A stretch of DNA of 64,000 nt from Pseudomonadota bacterium (GTDB lineage: Bacteria; Pseudomonadota; Alphaproteobacteria; Rhizobiales; Rhizobiaceae): positions 313,715 to 377,714 of the forward strand of contig JAEYDD010000026.1 of NCBI GenBank assembly GCA_023404095.1. Direction: 5' to 3'. Within the stretch, counting starts at the first letter, position 1, and each line of letters opens with the position of its first letter. This document shows positions 33,561 to 42,394 of the stretch, one piece after another. Under the pieces are notes generated by a model. The model was not told the origin of the DNA, searched no databases, and saw only the letters and a list, made by a program, of their open reading frames with translations. The position numbers and the translations under genes are program-made.

Positions 33561-34246
33561 CCGTCGATACGCGCGAAGACATCAAGCTCTCCAACGCCCA
33601 GATTGCCTGGCGCGCTGCGCAGGACATCAAGGACGGTGCCTATGTCAACCTCGGCATCGGCTTTCCCGAGATGGTTGCCCGATACCAGCCGCCTGGTCGT
33701 TTCGTGACCTTCCACACGGAAAACGGCGTGCTCGGCTTCGGCGAGCCGCCTGCGGCCGGCGAGGAGGACTGGGACCTGATCAATGCCGGCAAGAAGGCGG
33801 TGACGCTGAAGCCGGGCGCCGCCTTCTTCCATCATGCCGACAGCTTCGCGATGGTGCGCGGCGGCCACCTCGACGTCGCCATTCTCGGCGCCTACCAGGT
33901 GGCGCAGAGCGGCGATCTGGCGAATTGGCGCGTGGGCTCCAAGGGCGTTCCCGCCGTTGGCGGCGCAATGGACCTGGTGCATGGCGCCAAGCAGGTCTTC
34001 GTCATCACCGAGCATGTGACCAAGACCGGCGAGCCGAAGCTCGTCGAAAAGTGCACCTTCCCGCTGACCGGCGTGGGCTGCATCACCCGCGTTTATACCA
34101 GCCACGCCGTCATCGACATCGTCGACGGCCGTTTCGTGCTGCGCGAAAAGCTGCCCGGCATGACGGTGGAGGAACTGCAGGCAATGACCGGCGGCAAGCT
34201 TCATGTCGAGGGCCGTGTGGCCGATCTCGTCGCTCCGGCGCTGTGA
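33557..34246 (+). CDS. pcaJ: 3-Oxoadipate CoA-transferase subunit B
   Basis: A 229-residue beta subunit. The catalytic glutamate lies in FHTENGVLGFG at about residue 53, and the family segments YVNLGIGFPEMVARY and FFHHADSFAMVRGGHLDVAILGAYQV are present. It pairs with PcaI in the preceding gene and is followed by pcaF after 10 bases. Operon pcaIJF under PcaR. Confidence 0.95.
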   Translation: MTVDTREDIKLSNAQIAWRAAQDIKDGAYVNLGIGFPEMVARYQPPGRFVTFHTENGVLGFGEPPAAGEEDWDLINAGKKAVTLKPGAAFFHHADSFAMVRGGHLDVAILGAYQVAQSGDLANWRVGSKGVPAVGGAMDLVHGAKQVFVITEHVTKTGEPKLVEKCTFPLTGVGCITRVYTSHAVIDIVDGRFVLREKLPGMTVEELQAMTGGKLHVEGRVADLVAPAL

Positions 34247-34256
34247 GGAAAGAACC

Positions 34257-35462
34257 ATGACCGAAGCTTTTATTTGCGACTACATCCGCACGCCGATCGG
34301 CCGCTACGGCGGCTCCCTCTCCTCCGTCCGCGCCGACGATCTGGGTGCCGTGCCGCTTAAGGCGCTGATGGAGCGCAACGGCGGCGTCGACTGGGAGGCG
34401 ATCGACGACGTCATCTACGGCTGCGCCAACCAGGCCGGCGAAGACAACCGCAACGTCGCCCGCATGTCGCTGCTTCTGGCGGGACTGCCGGTTTCGGTGA
34501 CCGGCACCACGATCAACCGGCTTTGCGGCTCGGGCATGGATGCGCTCATCGCTGCCGCCCGCGCCGTCAAGTCCGGCGAGGCGGAACTGATGATCGCCGG
34601 CGGGGTCGAAAGCATGAGCCGCGCGCCCTTCGTCATGCCAAAGGCCGAGACTGCGTTCTCGCGGAGTGCGGCGGTCTACGACACCACCATCGGCTGGCGT
34701 TTCGTCAATCCGCTGATGAAGGCGCAGTATGGCGTCGATTCCATGCCGGAGACCGGGGACAACGTCGCGATCGACTACAAGGTCGCGCGTGAGGATCAGG
34801 ACGCGTTTGCCGTGCGGAGCCAGGAAAAGGCCGCCCGCGCCCAGGCGAACGGACGGCTTGCAAAGGAAATCGTGCCCGTCTTAGTTCCGCAGAAGAAGGG
34901 CGATCCCGTCGCAGTGAGCCAGGACGAGCATCCGCGGGTAACGAGCCTCGAGGCATTGGCCAAGCTGAAGCCGGTCAACCGGATGGAAGGTGCCACCGTC
35001 ACTGCGGGTAACGCGTCTGGCGTCAACGATGGCGCGGCGGCCCTGATCGTCGCTTCGGCTGCGGCAGCGAAGAAGTACGGCCTGACCCCGATCGCCCGCA
35101 TCGTCGGCGGCGCGACGGCTGGTGTGCCGCCACGTGTCATGGGCATCGGCCCGGCTCCGGCCTCCAGAAAGCTGCTCGATCGCATCGGCTGGAGCGTGGA
35201 AGAACTCGATGTGATTGAACTCAACGAGGCCTTCGCCTCGCAGGGACTTGCCACGCTGCGCCAGCTCGGCATCGCGGACGACGATCCTCGCGCCAACGCG
35301 AATGGCGGCGCAATCGCTCTCGGGCATCCGCTCGGCATGTCCGGTGCACGCATCGCCGGTACGGCGGCACTGGAACTCGCGCTGGGCGGCAAGCGCCGGG
35401 CGCTGGCCACCATGTGCATCGGTGTCGGCCAGGGTATCGCGGTAGCGCTCGAACGCGTTTGA
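34257..35462 (+). CDS. pcaF: 3-Oxoadipyl-CoA thiolase
   Basis: A 401-residue thiolase cleaving 3-oxoadipyl-CoA to succinyl-CoA and acetyl-CoA. Active-site residues are visible: Cys90 in NRLCGSGMDAL, His in GGAIALGHPLGMSG, and Cys in ATMCIGVGQG. A GAGGAAAG ribosome site precedes ATG 34257. It completes the pathway to the citric acid cycle. A strong terminator follows at 35491. Confidence 0.95.
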   Translation: MTEAFICDYIRTPIGRYGGSLSSVRADDLGAVPLKALMERNGGVDWEAIDDVIYGCANQAGEDNRNVARMSLLLAGLPVSVTGTTINRLCGSGMDALIAAARAVKSGEAELMIAGGVESMSRAPFVMPKAETAFSRSAAVYDTTIGWRFVNPLMKAQYGVDSMPETGDNVAIDYKVAREDQDAFAVRSQEKAARAQANGRLAKEIVPVLVPQKKGDPVAVSQDEHPRVTSLEALAKLKPVNRMEGATVTAGNASGVNDGAAALIVASAAAAKKYGLTPIARIVGGATAGVPPRVMGIGPAPASRKLLDRIGWSVEELDVIELNEAFASQGLATLRQLGIADDDPRANANGGAIALGHPLGMSGARIAGTAALELALGGKRRALATMCIGVGQGIAVALERV

Positions 35463-35490
35463 TCCGGGCCTATCGCTGACAAGCTTCATC

Positions 35491-35521
35491 GGCCGCACGC
35501 GGTGGGCGCGTGCGGCCTTTT
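35491..35521 (+). terminator. Rho-independent terminator after pcaF
   Basis: GGCCGCACGC (35491-35500) and GCGTGCGGCC (35508-35517) form a perfect 10-bp stem followed by TTTT. Confidence 0.88.
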
Positions 35522-35585
35522 GCGTCTGTATGCATGGTCGCACCGCCGAAATGACTTGACTGCTTGGCCCCCGGTGTCAAAACTG

Positions 35586-35614
35586 GAATGATAATCCAAA
35601 GTGGAACGCCCATG
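35586..35614 (+). promoter_or_regulatory. IclR-type operator, site D (overlaps regulator start)
   Basis: GAATGATAATC (35586-35596), 7-bp spacer, then GAACGCCCATG (35604-35614), which covers the ATG of the IclR gene. Units begin 18 bp apart, as at 19669, 40733 and 42395. Fewer bases match the palindrome here, which would fit a weaker autoregulatory site. Confidence 0.55.
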
Positions 35615-36406
35615 AGCATCCTTGAGAAGTCCCTGAACATCATCGAGTTCCTGGCCGAGCGGCCGGCGGGCCTGTCCGTTTCCCATATTGCGCAACGCGT
35701 GAACCAGCCGGCAAGCGGCGTTCATCGCACTCTCAACGAATTGATTCGATTGGGTTATGTGCGCCAGGTGCAGGACCAGGGAGACTATGCGCTGACGATG
35801 AAGCTGGCCGCGCTCGGGGTCGGCTTTCTCGGGCGAACTGGTGTCGGCGACGTGGCGCAGCCGATTCTCGACCGGCTGGCGCAGGTGAGCGGCGAGCTGA
35901 TTCGACTTTCGGTGATCGACGGCGACGATTTGATCTGGGTTGCGGTGGCACAGGGGGCGACGGGTGGCTTGCGCTACGATCCGGGCCAGGAACAGGGGGT
36001 CGTGGTCCATCTGGCGAGCAGCGCCGGCGGGCAGGCATGGCTCGCCTCGATGAGCGATGAGGAGGCTCTGGAGAGGGTCTCGCGCCAGGGATTGATCAAT
36101 CCGAGCAAACCGTCGGGGCCTGGCGCGCCCCGCACCATCGCCGAGCTTCTGGACATTCTCGCCGAGACCCGCAAGCGCGGCTATTCGCGCTCGGTGGACA
36201 GCTACATCGTCGGAATGGCCGCGATGGCGATGCCGGTGCGAAGCGGCGGACAGGTCATCAGTTGCCTATCGATTGCAGCGCCCGCCGTTCGCATGACGCC
36301 TGAACGGATGGCGGAGCTTGCGCCCCATCTTTCTGCCGCCGCCGAAGAGATCGGCCTTGCGGCCAACGGTTCCAAATACTTTCCCGGGCTGCACAAGCAC
36401 GGCTGA
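35612..36406 (+). CDS. IclR family transcriptional regulator (candidate master regulator of the hydroaromatic region)
   Basis: A 264-residue IclR protein: winged helix LSVSHIAQRVNQPASGVHRTLNELIRLGYV near residues 21-50, then an effector domain (LIRLSVIDGDDLIWVAVAQG, later SVDSYIVGMAAMAMPVRS). ATG 35612 begins MSILEKSLNIIEFL as typical for the family; an upstream extension to 35564 has no ribosome site. The start overlaps a GAATnnnATTC-type double operator that also occurs before the Gfo/Idh/MocA gene, the flavoprotein operon and the AroE-like 2 operon. It is therefore the most likely regulator of all four. Its effector is unknown. Confidence 0.87.
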   Translation: MSILEKSLNIIEFLAERPAGLSVSHIAQRVNQPASGVHRTLNELIRLGYVRQVQDQGDYALTMKLAALGVGFLGRTGVGDVAQPILDRLAQVSGELIRLSVIDGDDLIWVAVAQGATGGLRYDPGQEQGVVVHLASSAGGQAWLASMSDEEALERVSRQGLINPSKPSGPGAPRTIAELLDILAETRKRGYSRSVDSYIVGMAAMAMPVRSGGQVISCLSIAAPAVRMTPERMAELAPHLSAAAEEIGLAANGSKYFPGLHKHG

Positions 36407-36420
36407 ACGGGGCCAGACGA

Positions 36421-36455
36421 GAAACGGCCCGCGCCTGTTCGAGGCGGGCCGTTTC
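36421..36455. terminator. Terminator between the IclR gene and the flavoprotein operon
   Basis: GAAACGGCCCGC (36421-36432) and GCGGGCCGTTTC (36444-36455) form a perfect 12-bp stem with an 11-nt loop, between convergent genes; usable in both directions. Confidence 0.8.
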
Positions 36456-36478
36456 GGGCTTCATAAAGTCGCGGCGTT

Positions 36479-37090
36479 CTATTTCAACGGGGAGTTCGCC
36501 GTCGGAAACGCGATGGTCGAGCGCATGTCAGTCGTCAGCCAGTCCGGCCCGCCCTTTGGCGGCCAGACGCCCTGGGCGACGGAATCCGCACGGATCTGGC
36601 CGCGCTCGTTGACAGACGCAAAGGGCCAGATGTGTGTCATGCGCGGCCTGCCGTCGATGCCGTACATGCAGATCGCGAGCTTTGACAGTTCTGTGCGCGC
36701 TGGGACCGCGGCCTCCCAGGCGCGGATGGTCGGTTCCAGTCCGCCGGTCTTCAGCACATAGGTGCGAAATTCGTAAGCCGGCCCGAAGCTGCCGGTCTCG
36801 ACTGGTGGCAGGAAGGGAAACGGGGCATAGCCCTCAAGCTCCAGCCCGGTCAGCCATTCGGCCGAGCCGAACGGGTTTGCGGCGCGCAGCGTCCGGTCGC
36901 GCTCCGCATCATAGTCCGCCGCGGTCTCGAACCCGCGGAAAACCAGAACGCGGTTCAGTGCGCCGATGTCGGCGTAGAAGATACCGAGAAGGCGCCCCTT
37001 TCCTTCGCTCGCAAAGGCCTCGATTGCGGGCGCGGCCTTTGCCGCAGCTCCCATGCTGGTCGAAAGTGTCGCAATTTCATAGCGTTGCAC
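36479..37090 (-). CDS. NIPSNAP family protein in flavoprotein operon
   Basis: A 203-residue protein with two NIPSNAP-type halves: RYEIATLSTSMGAAAKAAPA...GRLLGIFYADIGALNRVLVFRGF, then YEFRTYVLKTGGLEPTIRAWEAAV...THIWPFASVNERGQIR. The start is probably GTG 37090 with GGAAGAA just upstream; ATG 37105 is an alternative. Either start overlaps the 3' end of the flavoprotein gene, so it is translationally coupled to it. It is the last gene of a three-gene operon with two flavin dehydrogenases. Function unknown. Confidence 0.8.
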   Translation of the reverse strand: MQRYEIATLSTSMGAAAKAAPAIEAFASEGKGRLLGIFYADIGALNRVLVFRGFETAADYDAERDRTLRAANPFGSAEWLTGLELEGYAPFPFLPPVETGSFGPAYEFRTYVLKTGGLEPTIRAWEAAVPARTELSKLAICMYGIDGRPRMTHIWPFASVNERGQIRADSVAQGVWPPKGGPDWLTTDMRSTIAFPTANSPLK

Positions 37091-38834
37091 GGTTCTTCCT
37101 TTCATCTGTCCCTGCGCCGGCACTGTTTTCCGGCGTGTCCCTGAGCTTGCCGGCCGCATGCTTGGCGACACGCCAGCCGAAGACGATGGCCGGGCCGATG
37201 GTGGTTCCCGGTCCGGGATAGGTGCCTCGAAAGATCGAGGCGAGATCGTTGCCGCAGGCGTAGAGGCCGGCGATCGGCTCTCCTTGCTTGTCGAGCACCC
37301 GGCCGAATTCGTCGCCGGAAAGGCCGGCGCTCGAAGCGAGGTCTGAGGGGCGGACTGCCATGGCATAGTAGGGCCCGGTCCCAATCGGTCCGATGCAGGG
37401 GTTGGGTCCAATGGCCGGATCGCCGTTGAAGCGGTTCACGACGGAGCGCCCGCGTCCGAACACCTCATCCACCCCTGTCACAGCCGAGCGGTTGTAAGCC
37501 TCCACCGTGGCTGCAAGCGCGGGCGCGTCGCAGCCGATTTTTTCCGCAAGCTCGCGAAGGGTCTTTGCCTCCGTGACGTAGCCTGCCTTGATCATGGCGC
37601 GGAGATTGCGTGCACCTGGCAGGATCATCCCCATCCCGTAGCGGCGGATGAAGGCGGTGTCGCAGATCAGATGCGCAGGGATGGCGCCGTTTCGGATCTG
37701 TCCCATCGCGAAGTCGTGATAGGAATCGGATTCATTGACGAAACGTCTGCCGGATGCGTCGACTGCCAGAAGGCCCGGCTTGGCACGGTCGAGGATGATA
37801 TGCGGCCACACCGCCAGCGAGCCATCCGCGCGCCGGTAGGACGAGCACGGCATCCACAGTGCCGGGCTGTCGCCGCCGTCTTCGAAGCCGGCGCCTACGG
37901 CGGTTGCAATGTCCGCCCCGTCGCCGGTGTTGCTGACCGGGCCCAGCGCATAGTCCCGCGTACCCTTGGGGAAGAGCCTTTCACGGATCTTCGTGTTCCA
38001 GCAGACGCCGCCGGTCGCCAGGACGACGCCCTTGCGGGCGCGGATGCGGCGGGTGCCGGACGGCCCTTCCAGGACCGCCCCGACCACGCGGCCGTTTGCG
38101 AGGATCAGCTCCTTGACGCCTGTTTCGAAGAGGATGGGCACCCTCGCCTTGCGCAGACTATGGAGCAGCCGCGCCACCAGAGCATTGCCCATCAGCAGCC
38201 GCGTCCCCCGCCGGTAGCCGACGCGATCCCGCAGGTAGCGGCCGACGATCGCCACGGTACTGCGGAAATTGGCGATCGATCGCAGCGGTGAAAGCAGCGC
38301 GTCGAGTTCGTTTCGGCCGACCATCATGCCGCCGAGGCCGACGAATTCCGGGCGCGGCGGGCGCACCCGGTCGAAGTCGTCGCGCCCGAGCAGGCGTCCG
38401 TCGAACATTACGGGCGCCAGCGCCCTTCCGCCATAAGCGGCGCCCGGCCCGTCGAGATAGTCCGGATGGGCAGTCGCTGCGACGAACTTCACGTCCGTCC
38501 GGCTGTCGAGCTCCTCGATCGCCTGCCTGCCGGAGTCGAGGAACGCCTCGCGAAGACGGATGCCGCCGCGATTGGCAACGACGGATTCGAGGAATGCCCG
38601 CGCATCTTCCACCTTGTCCGGCACGCCGGCCAGTTCGGATAGATGCGTTCCGGGCACCCATGTCGTGCCGCCGGAGGTGGATGTCGTGCCTCCCACCTGG
38701 TCGGTCTTTTCGCAGAGAACGACGTTCAGTCCTTCCAGAGCTGCTACCAGCGCGGCCGTCATGCCGCCTGCACCTGCTCCGCAGACCAGCAGGTCGACCT
38801 CCTCGATCGTTTCCGGCTCAGCGTTCGACGGCAT
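37077..38834 (-). CDS. FAD-dependent dehydrogenase, 3-ketosteroid delta-1-dehydrogenase-like (copy 2)
   Basis: A 585-residue FAD_binding_2 flavoprotein: CGAGAGGMTAALVAAL near residues 18-33, GGTTSTSGGTTWVPGT, and C-terminal ACGNDLASIFRGTYPGPG with the Tyr-Pro-Gly typical of ketosteroid dehydrogenases. ATG 38834 has a GGGAGG site 7 bases upstream; ATG 38840 would leave too little space. The start overlaps the upstream flavoprotein gene. It differs clearly from copies 1 and 3, so the three may act at successive ring positions. It is the second gene in the operon controlled by site B. Confidence 0.87.
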   Translation of the reverse strand: MPSNAEPETIEEVDLLVCGAGAGGMTAALVAALEGLNVVLCEKTDQVGGTTSTSGGTTWVPGTHLSELAGVPDKVEDARAFLESVVANRGGIRLREAFLDSGRQAIEELDSRTDVKFVAATAHPDYLDGPGAAYGGRALAPVMFDGRLLGRDDFDRVRPPRPEFVGLGGMMVGRNELDALLSPLRSIANFRSTVAIVGRYLRDRVGYRRGTRLLMGNALVARLLHSLRKARVPILFETGVKELILANGRVVGAVLEGPSGTRRIRARKGVVLATGGVCWNTKIRERLFPKGTRDYALGPVSNTGDGADIATAVGAGFEDGGDSPALWMPCSSYRRADGSLAVWPHIILDRAKPGLLAVDASGRRFVNESDSYHDFAMGQIRNGAIPAHLICDTAFIRRYGMGMILPGARNLRAMIKAGYVTEAKTLRELAEKIGCDAPALAATVEAYNRSAVTGVDEVFGRGRSVVNRFNGDPAIGPNPCIGPIGTGPYYAMAVRPSDLASSAGLSGDEFGRVLDKQGEPIAGLYACGNDLASIFRGTYPGPGTTIGPAIVFGWRVAKHAAGKLRDTPENSAGAGTDERKNRATL

Positions 38835-40605
38835 TTTCATTCCTCCCGTGGCTATCAGTCTCCGCCGCGTTGCGCCCGACAATGGCTTCGGCGGCGAGGA
38901 ATCCATAGGTCATGGCAGGACCGAGCGTGATGCCGCCGCTCGGATAACTGCCCCCCATGATGCTGTTCATGTCGTTGCCCGCCGCGTAGAGCCCCCGGAT
39001 CGGCGAACCCGCTCCGTCCAGCACCCGGGCCTGGCCATCGGTTACGACGCCGGCGAAGGTGCCGAGGCTTCCCGGAACGACCCGCACCGCATAGAACGGC
39101 GCCCGCGCAATGGGCGCGATGCAGGGGTTGGGTCTGTGGTCGGGATCTCCCTGGGCGCGCTGGTAGGGCGTCGTGCCGCGATGAAACTGCGGGTCCTCTC
39201 CCCGTATCGCATGACGGTTGAAGTCCGTGACAGTCCGCTCGAGGCCGGCCGGATCGATGCCGCACAGTCTCGCCAACGCCTCGATGGAGGCCCCCTTCAT
39301 CAGGTAGCCGTTGCGCAGCCAGCGCCCGAAGGGAACCGGTGCGGGCTTGACGGCGCCCAGGCCATACCGGCGCAGGAAGCGATGGTCGCAGATGAGCCAG
39401 GAAATGGCCGGCTCGCCGGCAGGCGTGGCGGCAATCATCTCGCGGACATAGTCATGGTACGGGCCGCCTTCGTCGACGAAGCGCCTTCCGGATGCCGTTA
39501 CCGCGATGATGCCCGGCTTGCCCCGTTCGACGAGGTGCGGAAAGCGGCCGACGCTACCGTCAGGGCGTGGGACGAGCGAGACCGGCGCATAGGCTGCCGC
39601 GTGGCTCATCCGTTCCGACACCTGCGCGCCGGCGCTTTCCGCAAGTCTTAGCCCGTCGCCGGTGTTGGTCTCGGGCGCGGCGGAGCAATGCCGCGTTCCG
39701 GCGCGCACATGCGGCAATAGATCATGCAGCCGGCCGGGATCATGAGGAAATCCGCCGGTGGCCAGCACGACACCGCGTTCCGCGGTGACGGCAACGCGGC
39801 CCGACGGGGTATCGATCACCGCCCCTGTTATCCGGCTGCCGTCGCTGATCAGCTCGCGGGCGGGCGCGTTGGGCCAGAGCGTCACTCCCTTGTCGGCTGC
39901 CGAACGCAGCAGGCGTGCGACGAGCGCATTTCCGTTGACGAGCTGCATCGCGCGACGATGGAACAAGAGGTCGCGTGCATGCTTCAACACGCGTCTTGTG
40001 ACATAGGTAAACGCCCTCGGTGAACGGATTGCGGTGAGAAACATGCGCATGTCGACGCCGGACGCGATGCCCATTCCAAGAAGCGTCGTCTCGGGGATGG
40101 GCGGACGCAGGCTCCGGATCAGCTTGCCGAGATTGCGGCCGTCGTAGGGGGCGGCAACCACGGATCGCCATCCTGTTGCAGCACCCGGCGCGTTGCCATG
40201 AAAATCCGGCACGCCACTGCCCGGCAGAAAATGTACGCTCGTATTGCGCTCGAAGAAGTCCAGCATCCGCGGGGCTGCGCTCAGATAGCCTTCGATCATC
40301 GCTTCGTCATACTGGTTGCCGAGAACATGGCGCAGATAGGCTTTCGGGCCCTCAGGATCTTCACTCTTCCCTGCGGCGAGTGCGTGCGGGGCGTTCGGCA
40401 CCCATAGCCAGCCGCCGGAATAGGCCGTCGTGCCGCCGTAGGTTTCGGCCTTCTCGGCGACGATAACGCTCAGCCCGAAATGGGCGGCAGCAACGGCGGC
40501 GGACAGTCCGCCAGCACCCGAGCCGACCACCAGCACGTCGCATCGGGCGCTCTCATTTTCTGCGATCGGTGCAACCGTGTTGCCTGTCTTGGGGACTGCA
40601 TTCAT
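38818..40605 (-). CDS. FAD-dependent dehydrogenase, 3-ketosteroid delta-1-dehydrogenase-like (copy 3)
   Basis: A 595-residue FAD_binding_2 flavoprotein: VVGSGAGGLSAAVAAAHFG near residues 25-43, YGGTTAYSGGWLWVPNAP, and the late YAAGNDMNSIMGGSYPSGG motif. It is closer to copy 1 than to copy 2 (shared TNTGDGLRLAESAGA and FLRRYGLGAVKPAPVPFG phrases). ATG 40605 is preceded by GGAGGGGG at about 10 bases; the frame is open to 40722 but without similarity. It is the first gene of the operon, with double operator site B 128 bp upstream. Predicted to desaturate a ring next to a ketone. Confidence 0.87.
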   Translation of the reverse strand: MNAVPKTGNTVAPIAENESARCDVLVVGSGAGGLSAAVAAAHFGLSVIVAEKAETYGGTTAYSGGWLWVPNAPHALAAGKSEDPEGPKAYLRHVLGNQYDEAMIEGYLSAAPRMLDFFERNTSVHFLPGSGVPDFHGNAPGAATGWRSVVAAPYDGRNLGKLIRSLRPPIPETTLLGMGIASGVDMRMFLTAIRSPRAFTYVTRRVLKHARDLLFHRRAMQLVNGNALVARLLRSAADKGVTLWPNAPARELISDGSRITGAVIDTPSGRVAVTAERGVVLATGGFPHDPGRLHDLLPHVRAGTRHCSAAPETNTGDGLRLAESAGAQVSERMSHAAAYAPVSLVPRPDGSVGRFPHLVERGKPGIIAVTASGRRFVDEGGPYHDYVREMIAATPAGEPAISWLICDHRFLRRYGLGAVKPAPVPFGRWLRNGYLMKGASIEALARLCGIDPAGLERTVTDFNRHAIRGEDPQFHRGTTPYQRAQGDPDHRPNPCIAPIARAPFYAVRVVPGSLGTFAGVVTDGQARVLDGAGSPIRGLYAAGNDMNSIMGGSYPSGGITLGPAMTYGFLAAEAIVGRNAAETDSHGRNENAVER

Positions 40606-40732
40606 TGCCGCCCCCTCCACGAGGCAAGGCCTTGCCTGTTCTGCCGGCAGTCGCGACACGACGCTATCTCGAAGCACGTATCTCCTTCTGCGCACCGGGT
40701 ACGCATTCGTCTTCACCATCATACATAAAATG

Positions 40733-40761
40733 GAATGATATTCAATAAAGGAATGCCATTC
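40733..40761. promoter_or_regulatory. IclR-type operator, site B
   Basis: GAATGATATTC (40733-40743), 7-bp spacer, then the perfect palindrome GAATGCCATTC (40751-40761). Starts are 18 bp apart. It lies 128 bp upstream of the flavoprotein copy 3 ATG and touches the stop codon of the TIM-barrel gene. Confidence 0.7.
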
Positions 40762-41575
40762 ACAAATAATTGGCGATGGTCGCCTTCGCGGCAGCGAGCG
40801 CCTGGGAGGCTCTATCCCGGGGCGACAAGCGGTTCACGAGGTCCGTAGACGCAATCTCGATGCTGACAGGTACATCCGCAGGCAGGGCGCGGACAAAGGC
40901 CGCAAGGTCTATGCCGCCCTCACCCGGCAGCAGCCTCCCCCCGCGCGCGATGCTGATCAGCCCCGCGTCACTGCGATCGTACTCAGCCGGCGCGTCGCAG
41001 AGTTGGAAATAGTGGATCCGATTGGCTGGCAGACCTTGCAGGTCCTCGACCTTGCCGCCGGTGCGGTCCCAATGCAGCGCGTCTGCGAGTACGCCGCCGT
41101 TGGCTTCCCCGGCGCCCTCGACGATCGCTTTGGCTTCTGCGGCGTTGCGAACGCCGGTCCAGGGCATGAATTCGAGATCGGCGGTGAGGCCATAGCGTGC
41201 GGCAAGTTGCGCAAAGGCGCCGAAGGTCTGGGTCAACCGCGCTGGTTCGGGATCATCTCCGGCAACGAGTATGTTTGCAGCGCCGAGTGCGGCGGCACAT
41301 TCGAGAAAGCCGGTGAATTCGTGGACATTCGTCTGCGGCTTCAACCGGACGATCTCCACGTCGCCGACGCGAATGCCCGTATCGTCCAAGGCGGCGCGCG
41401 CTTCGGTCAGAACCGAAGCGTCCGTAAGGATCGGATATGGCCCTTCGCCGCTCGCCGCTGCCGGCAGGAGCCGAAGCCCCACGCTGTCATAGCCGGTTTC
41501 GGCCGCGACGCGGATCGCCTCGGTCGGGGCGAGATCGGGAACGGTAAGAAAGGCGAGTGCGAAACTGCGGCTCAT
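40760..41575 (-). CDS. Sugar phosphate isomerase/epimerase family TIM-barrel protein
   Basis: A 271-residue AP_endonuc_2-type TIM barrel: AIRVAAETGYDSVGLRLLP near the start, then LTADLEFMPWTGV, VLADALHWDRTG, HYFQLCDAPAEYD and VSIEIAST, which place the expected metal-binding Glu, Asp, His and Glu at the strand ends. Members include sugar isomerases and 3-dehydroshikimate dehydratases (AsbF/QuiC type). Because it is co-transcribed 10 bases after a shikimate-dehydrogenase-family gene, dehydroshikimate dehydration to protocatechuate is an attractive possibility, but isomerase activity is equally open. ATG 41575 is chosen; upstream codons in the frame overlap the AroE-like gene without similarity. 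Confidence 0.82.
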   Translation of the reverse strand: MSRSFALAFLTVPDLAPTEAIRVAAETGYDSVGLRLLPAAASGEGPYPILTDASVLTEARAALDDTGIRVGDVEIVRLKPQTNVHEFTGFLECAAALGAANILVAGDDPEPARLTQTFGAFAQLAARYGLTADLEFMPWTGVRNAAEAKAIVEGAGEANGGVLADALHWDRTGGKVEDLQGLPANRIHYFQLCDAPAEYDRSDAGLISIARGGRLLPGEGGIDLAAFVRALPADVPVSIEIASTDLVNRLSPRDRASQALAAAKATIANYL

Positions 41576-41585
41576 GATACGGTCC

Positions 41586-42371
41586 TTACGTCCTGCAGAG
41601 ATAGTCGACCATGAGATCGCGCACTTCGACGAACATGTCGGTGCCGGTAATAGCATTGCACCCGATCGCGCGCGCCTTGGACACGAGCGGTGAGATCGCC
41701 GGCTTGGTGATCACTTCACCAATGAACATCTCGGATGTCAGCTTGTCGGCATCGAAGGGCAGCGGATCGCCCTCTTTCATGCCGGTAGGGGTCGCGTTCA
41801 CCACCACGTCGTAGCCCGTCGGATCGGCGCTACCAGCCGTGATCTTTGCGAGGCCGAGCGAGGTCAGCCGCTCGATCAGGCTGCCGCGCCGGGCGGCATC
41901 CATTTCGTGGATCGCCAGTTCGGCGACGCCGGCGAGAACGAGCGCATGCGCGATCGCGCTTCCCGCGCCGCCGGCGCCGGCAAGCAGCGCGCGCTTGCCT
42001 TCCAGCACGCAGCCGGCCTTCCGCAGGGCGGCAACATGGCCGATGCCGTCGAACATGTCGCCTTCCCAGCCGGTTTCCGTGCGGCGCAGCGTGTTCACGG
42101 CGCCGAGGAACGATGCGCGCTCGGATAGCCGGTCCGCCATGGCGATCGCCGCGATCTTGTGCGGCACGGTGATGATGACGCCGTCGAGGTTCTCCAGGGT
42201 GCGGACACCGGTCCAGAACGTTTCGAGGTCCGACGGCGCGACGCGACCGGGGATACAGATGGCGTTGAGACCGCGGGCCTGGAGCATTTCGGTGACGCCG
42301 GCGGGCGACTTGACCTGTGCGATCGGATCGCCAATCACAAAATGCAGGCGCAATGCACCGTTGAGTTCCAT
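41586..42371 (-). CDS. Shikimate dehydrogenase family protein (AroE-like 2, altered carboxylate site)
   Basis: A 261-residue AroE-fold protein with the catalytic Lys72 in IITVPHK, catalytic Asp108 in GDMFDG, NAD(P) motif LAGAGGAGSAIAHAL and the INATP-like VVNATPTGM. The Ser-x-Ser that normally clamps the shikimate carboxylate is replaced: residues 20-23 read VKSP rather than SxSP, so the substrate may differ from shikimate. ATG 42371 follows GAGGAGACGGAT. It is first in a two-gene operon with the TIM-barrel protein, and site C lies 24-52 bp upstream. Confidence 0.85.
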   Translation of the reverse strand: MELNGALRLHFVIGDPIAQVKSPAGVTEMLQARGLNAICIPGRVAPSDLETFWTGVRTLENLDGVIITVPHKIAAIAMADRLSERASFLGAVNTLRRTETGWEGDMFDGIGHVAALRKAGCVLEGKRALLAGAGGAGSAIAHALVLAGVAELAIHEMDAARRGSLIERLTSLGLAKITAGSADPTGYDVVVNATPTGMKEGDPLPFDADKLTSEMFIGEVITKPAISPLVSKARAIGCNAITGTDMFVEVRDLMVDYLCRT

Positions 42372-42394
42372 ATCCGTCTCCTCCAACGAATTTT

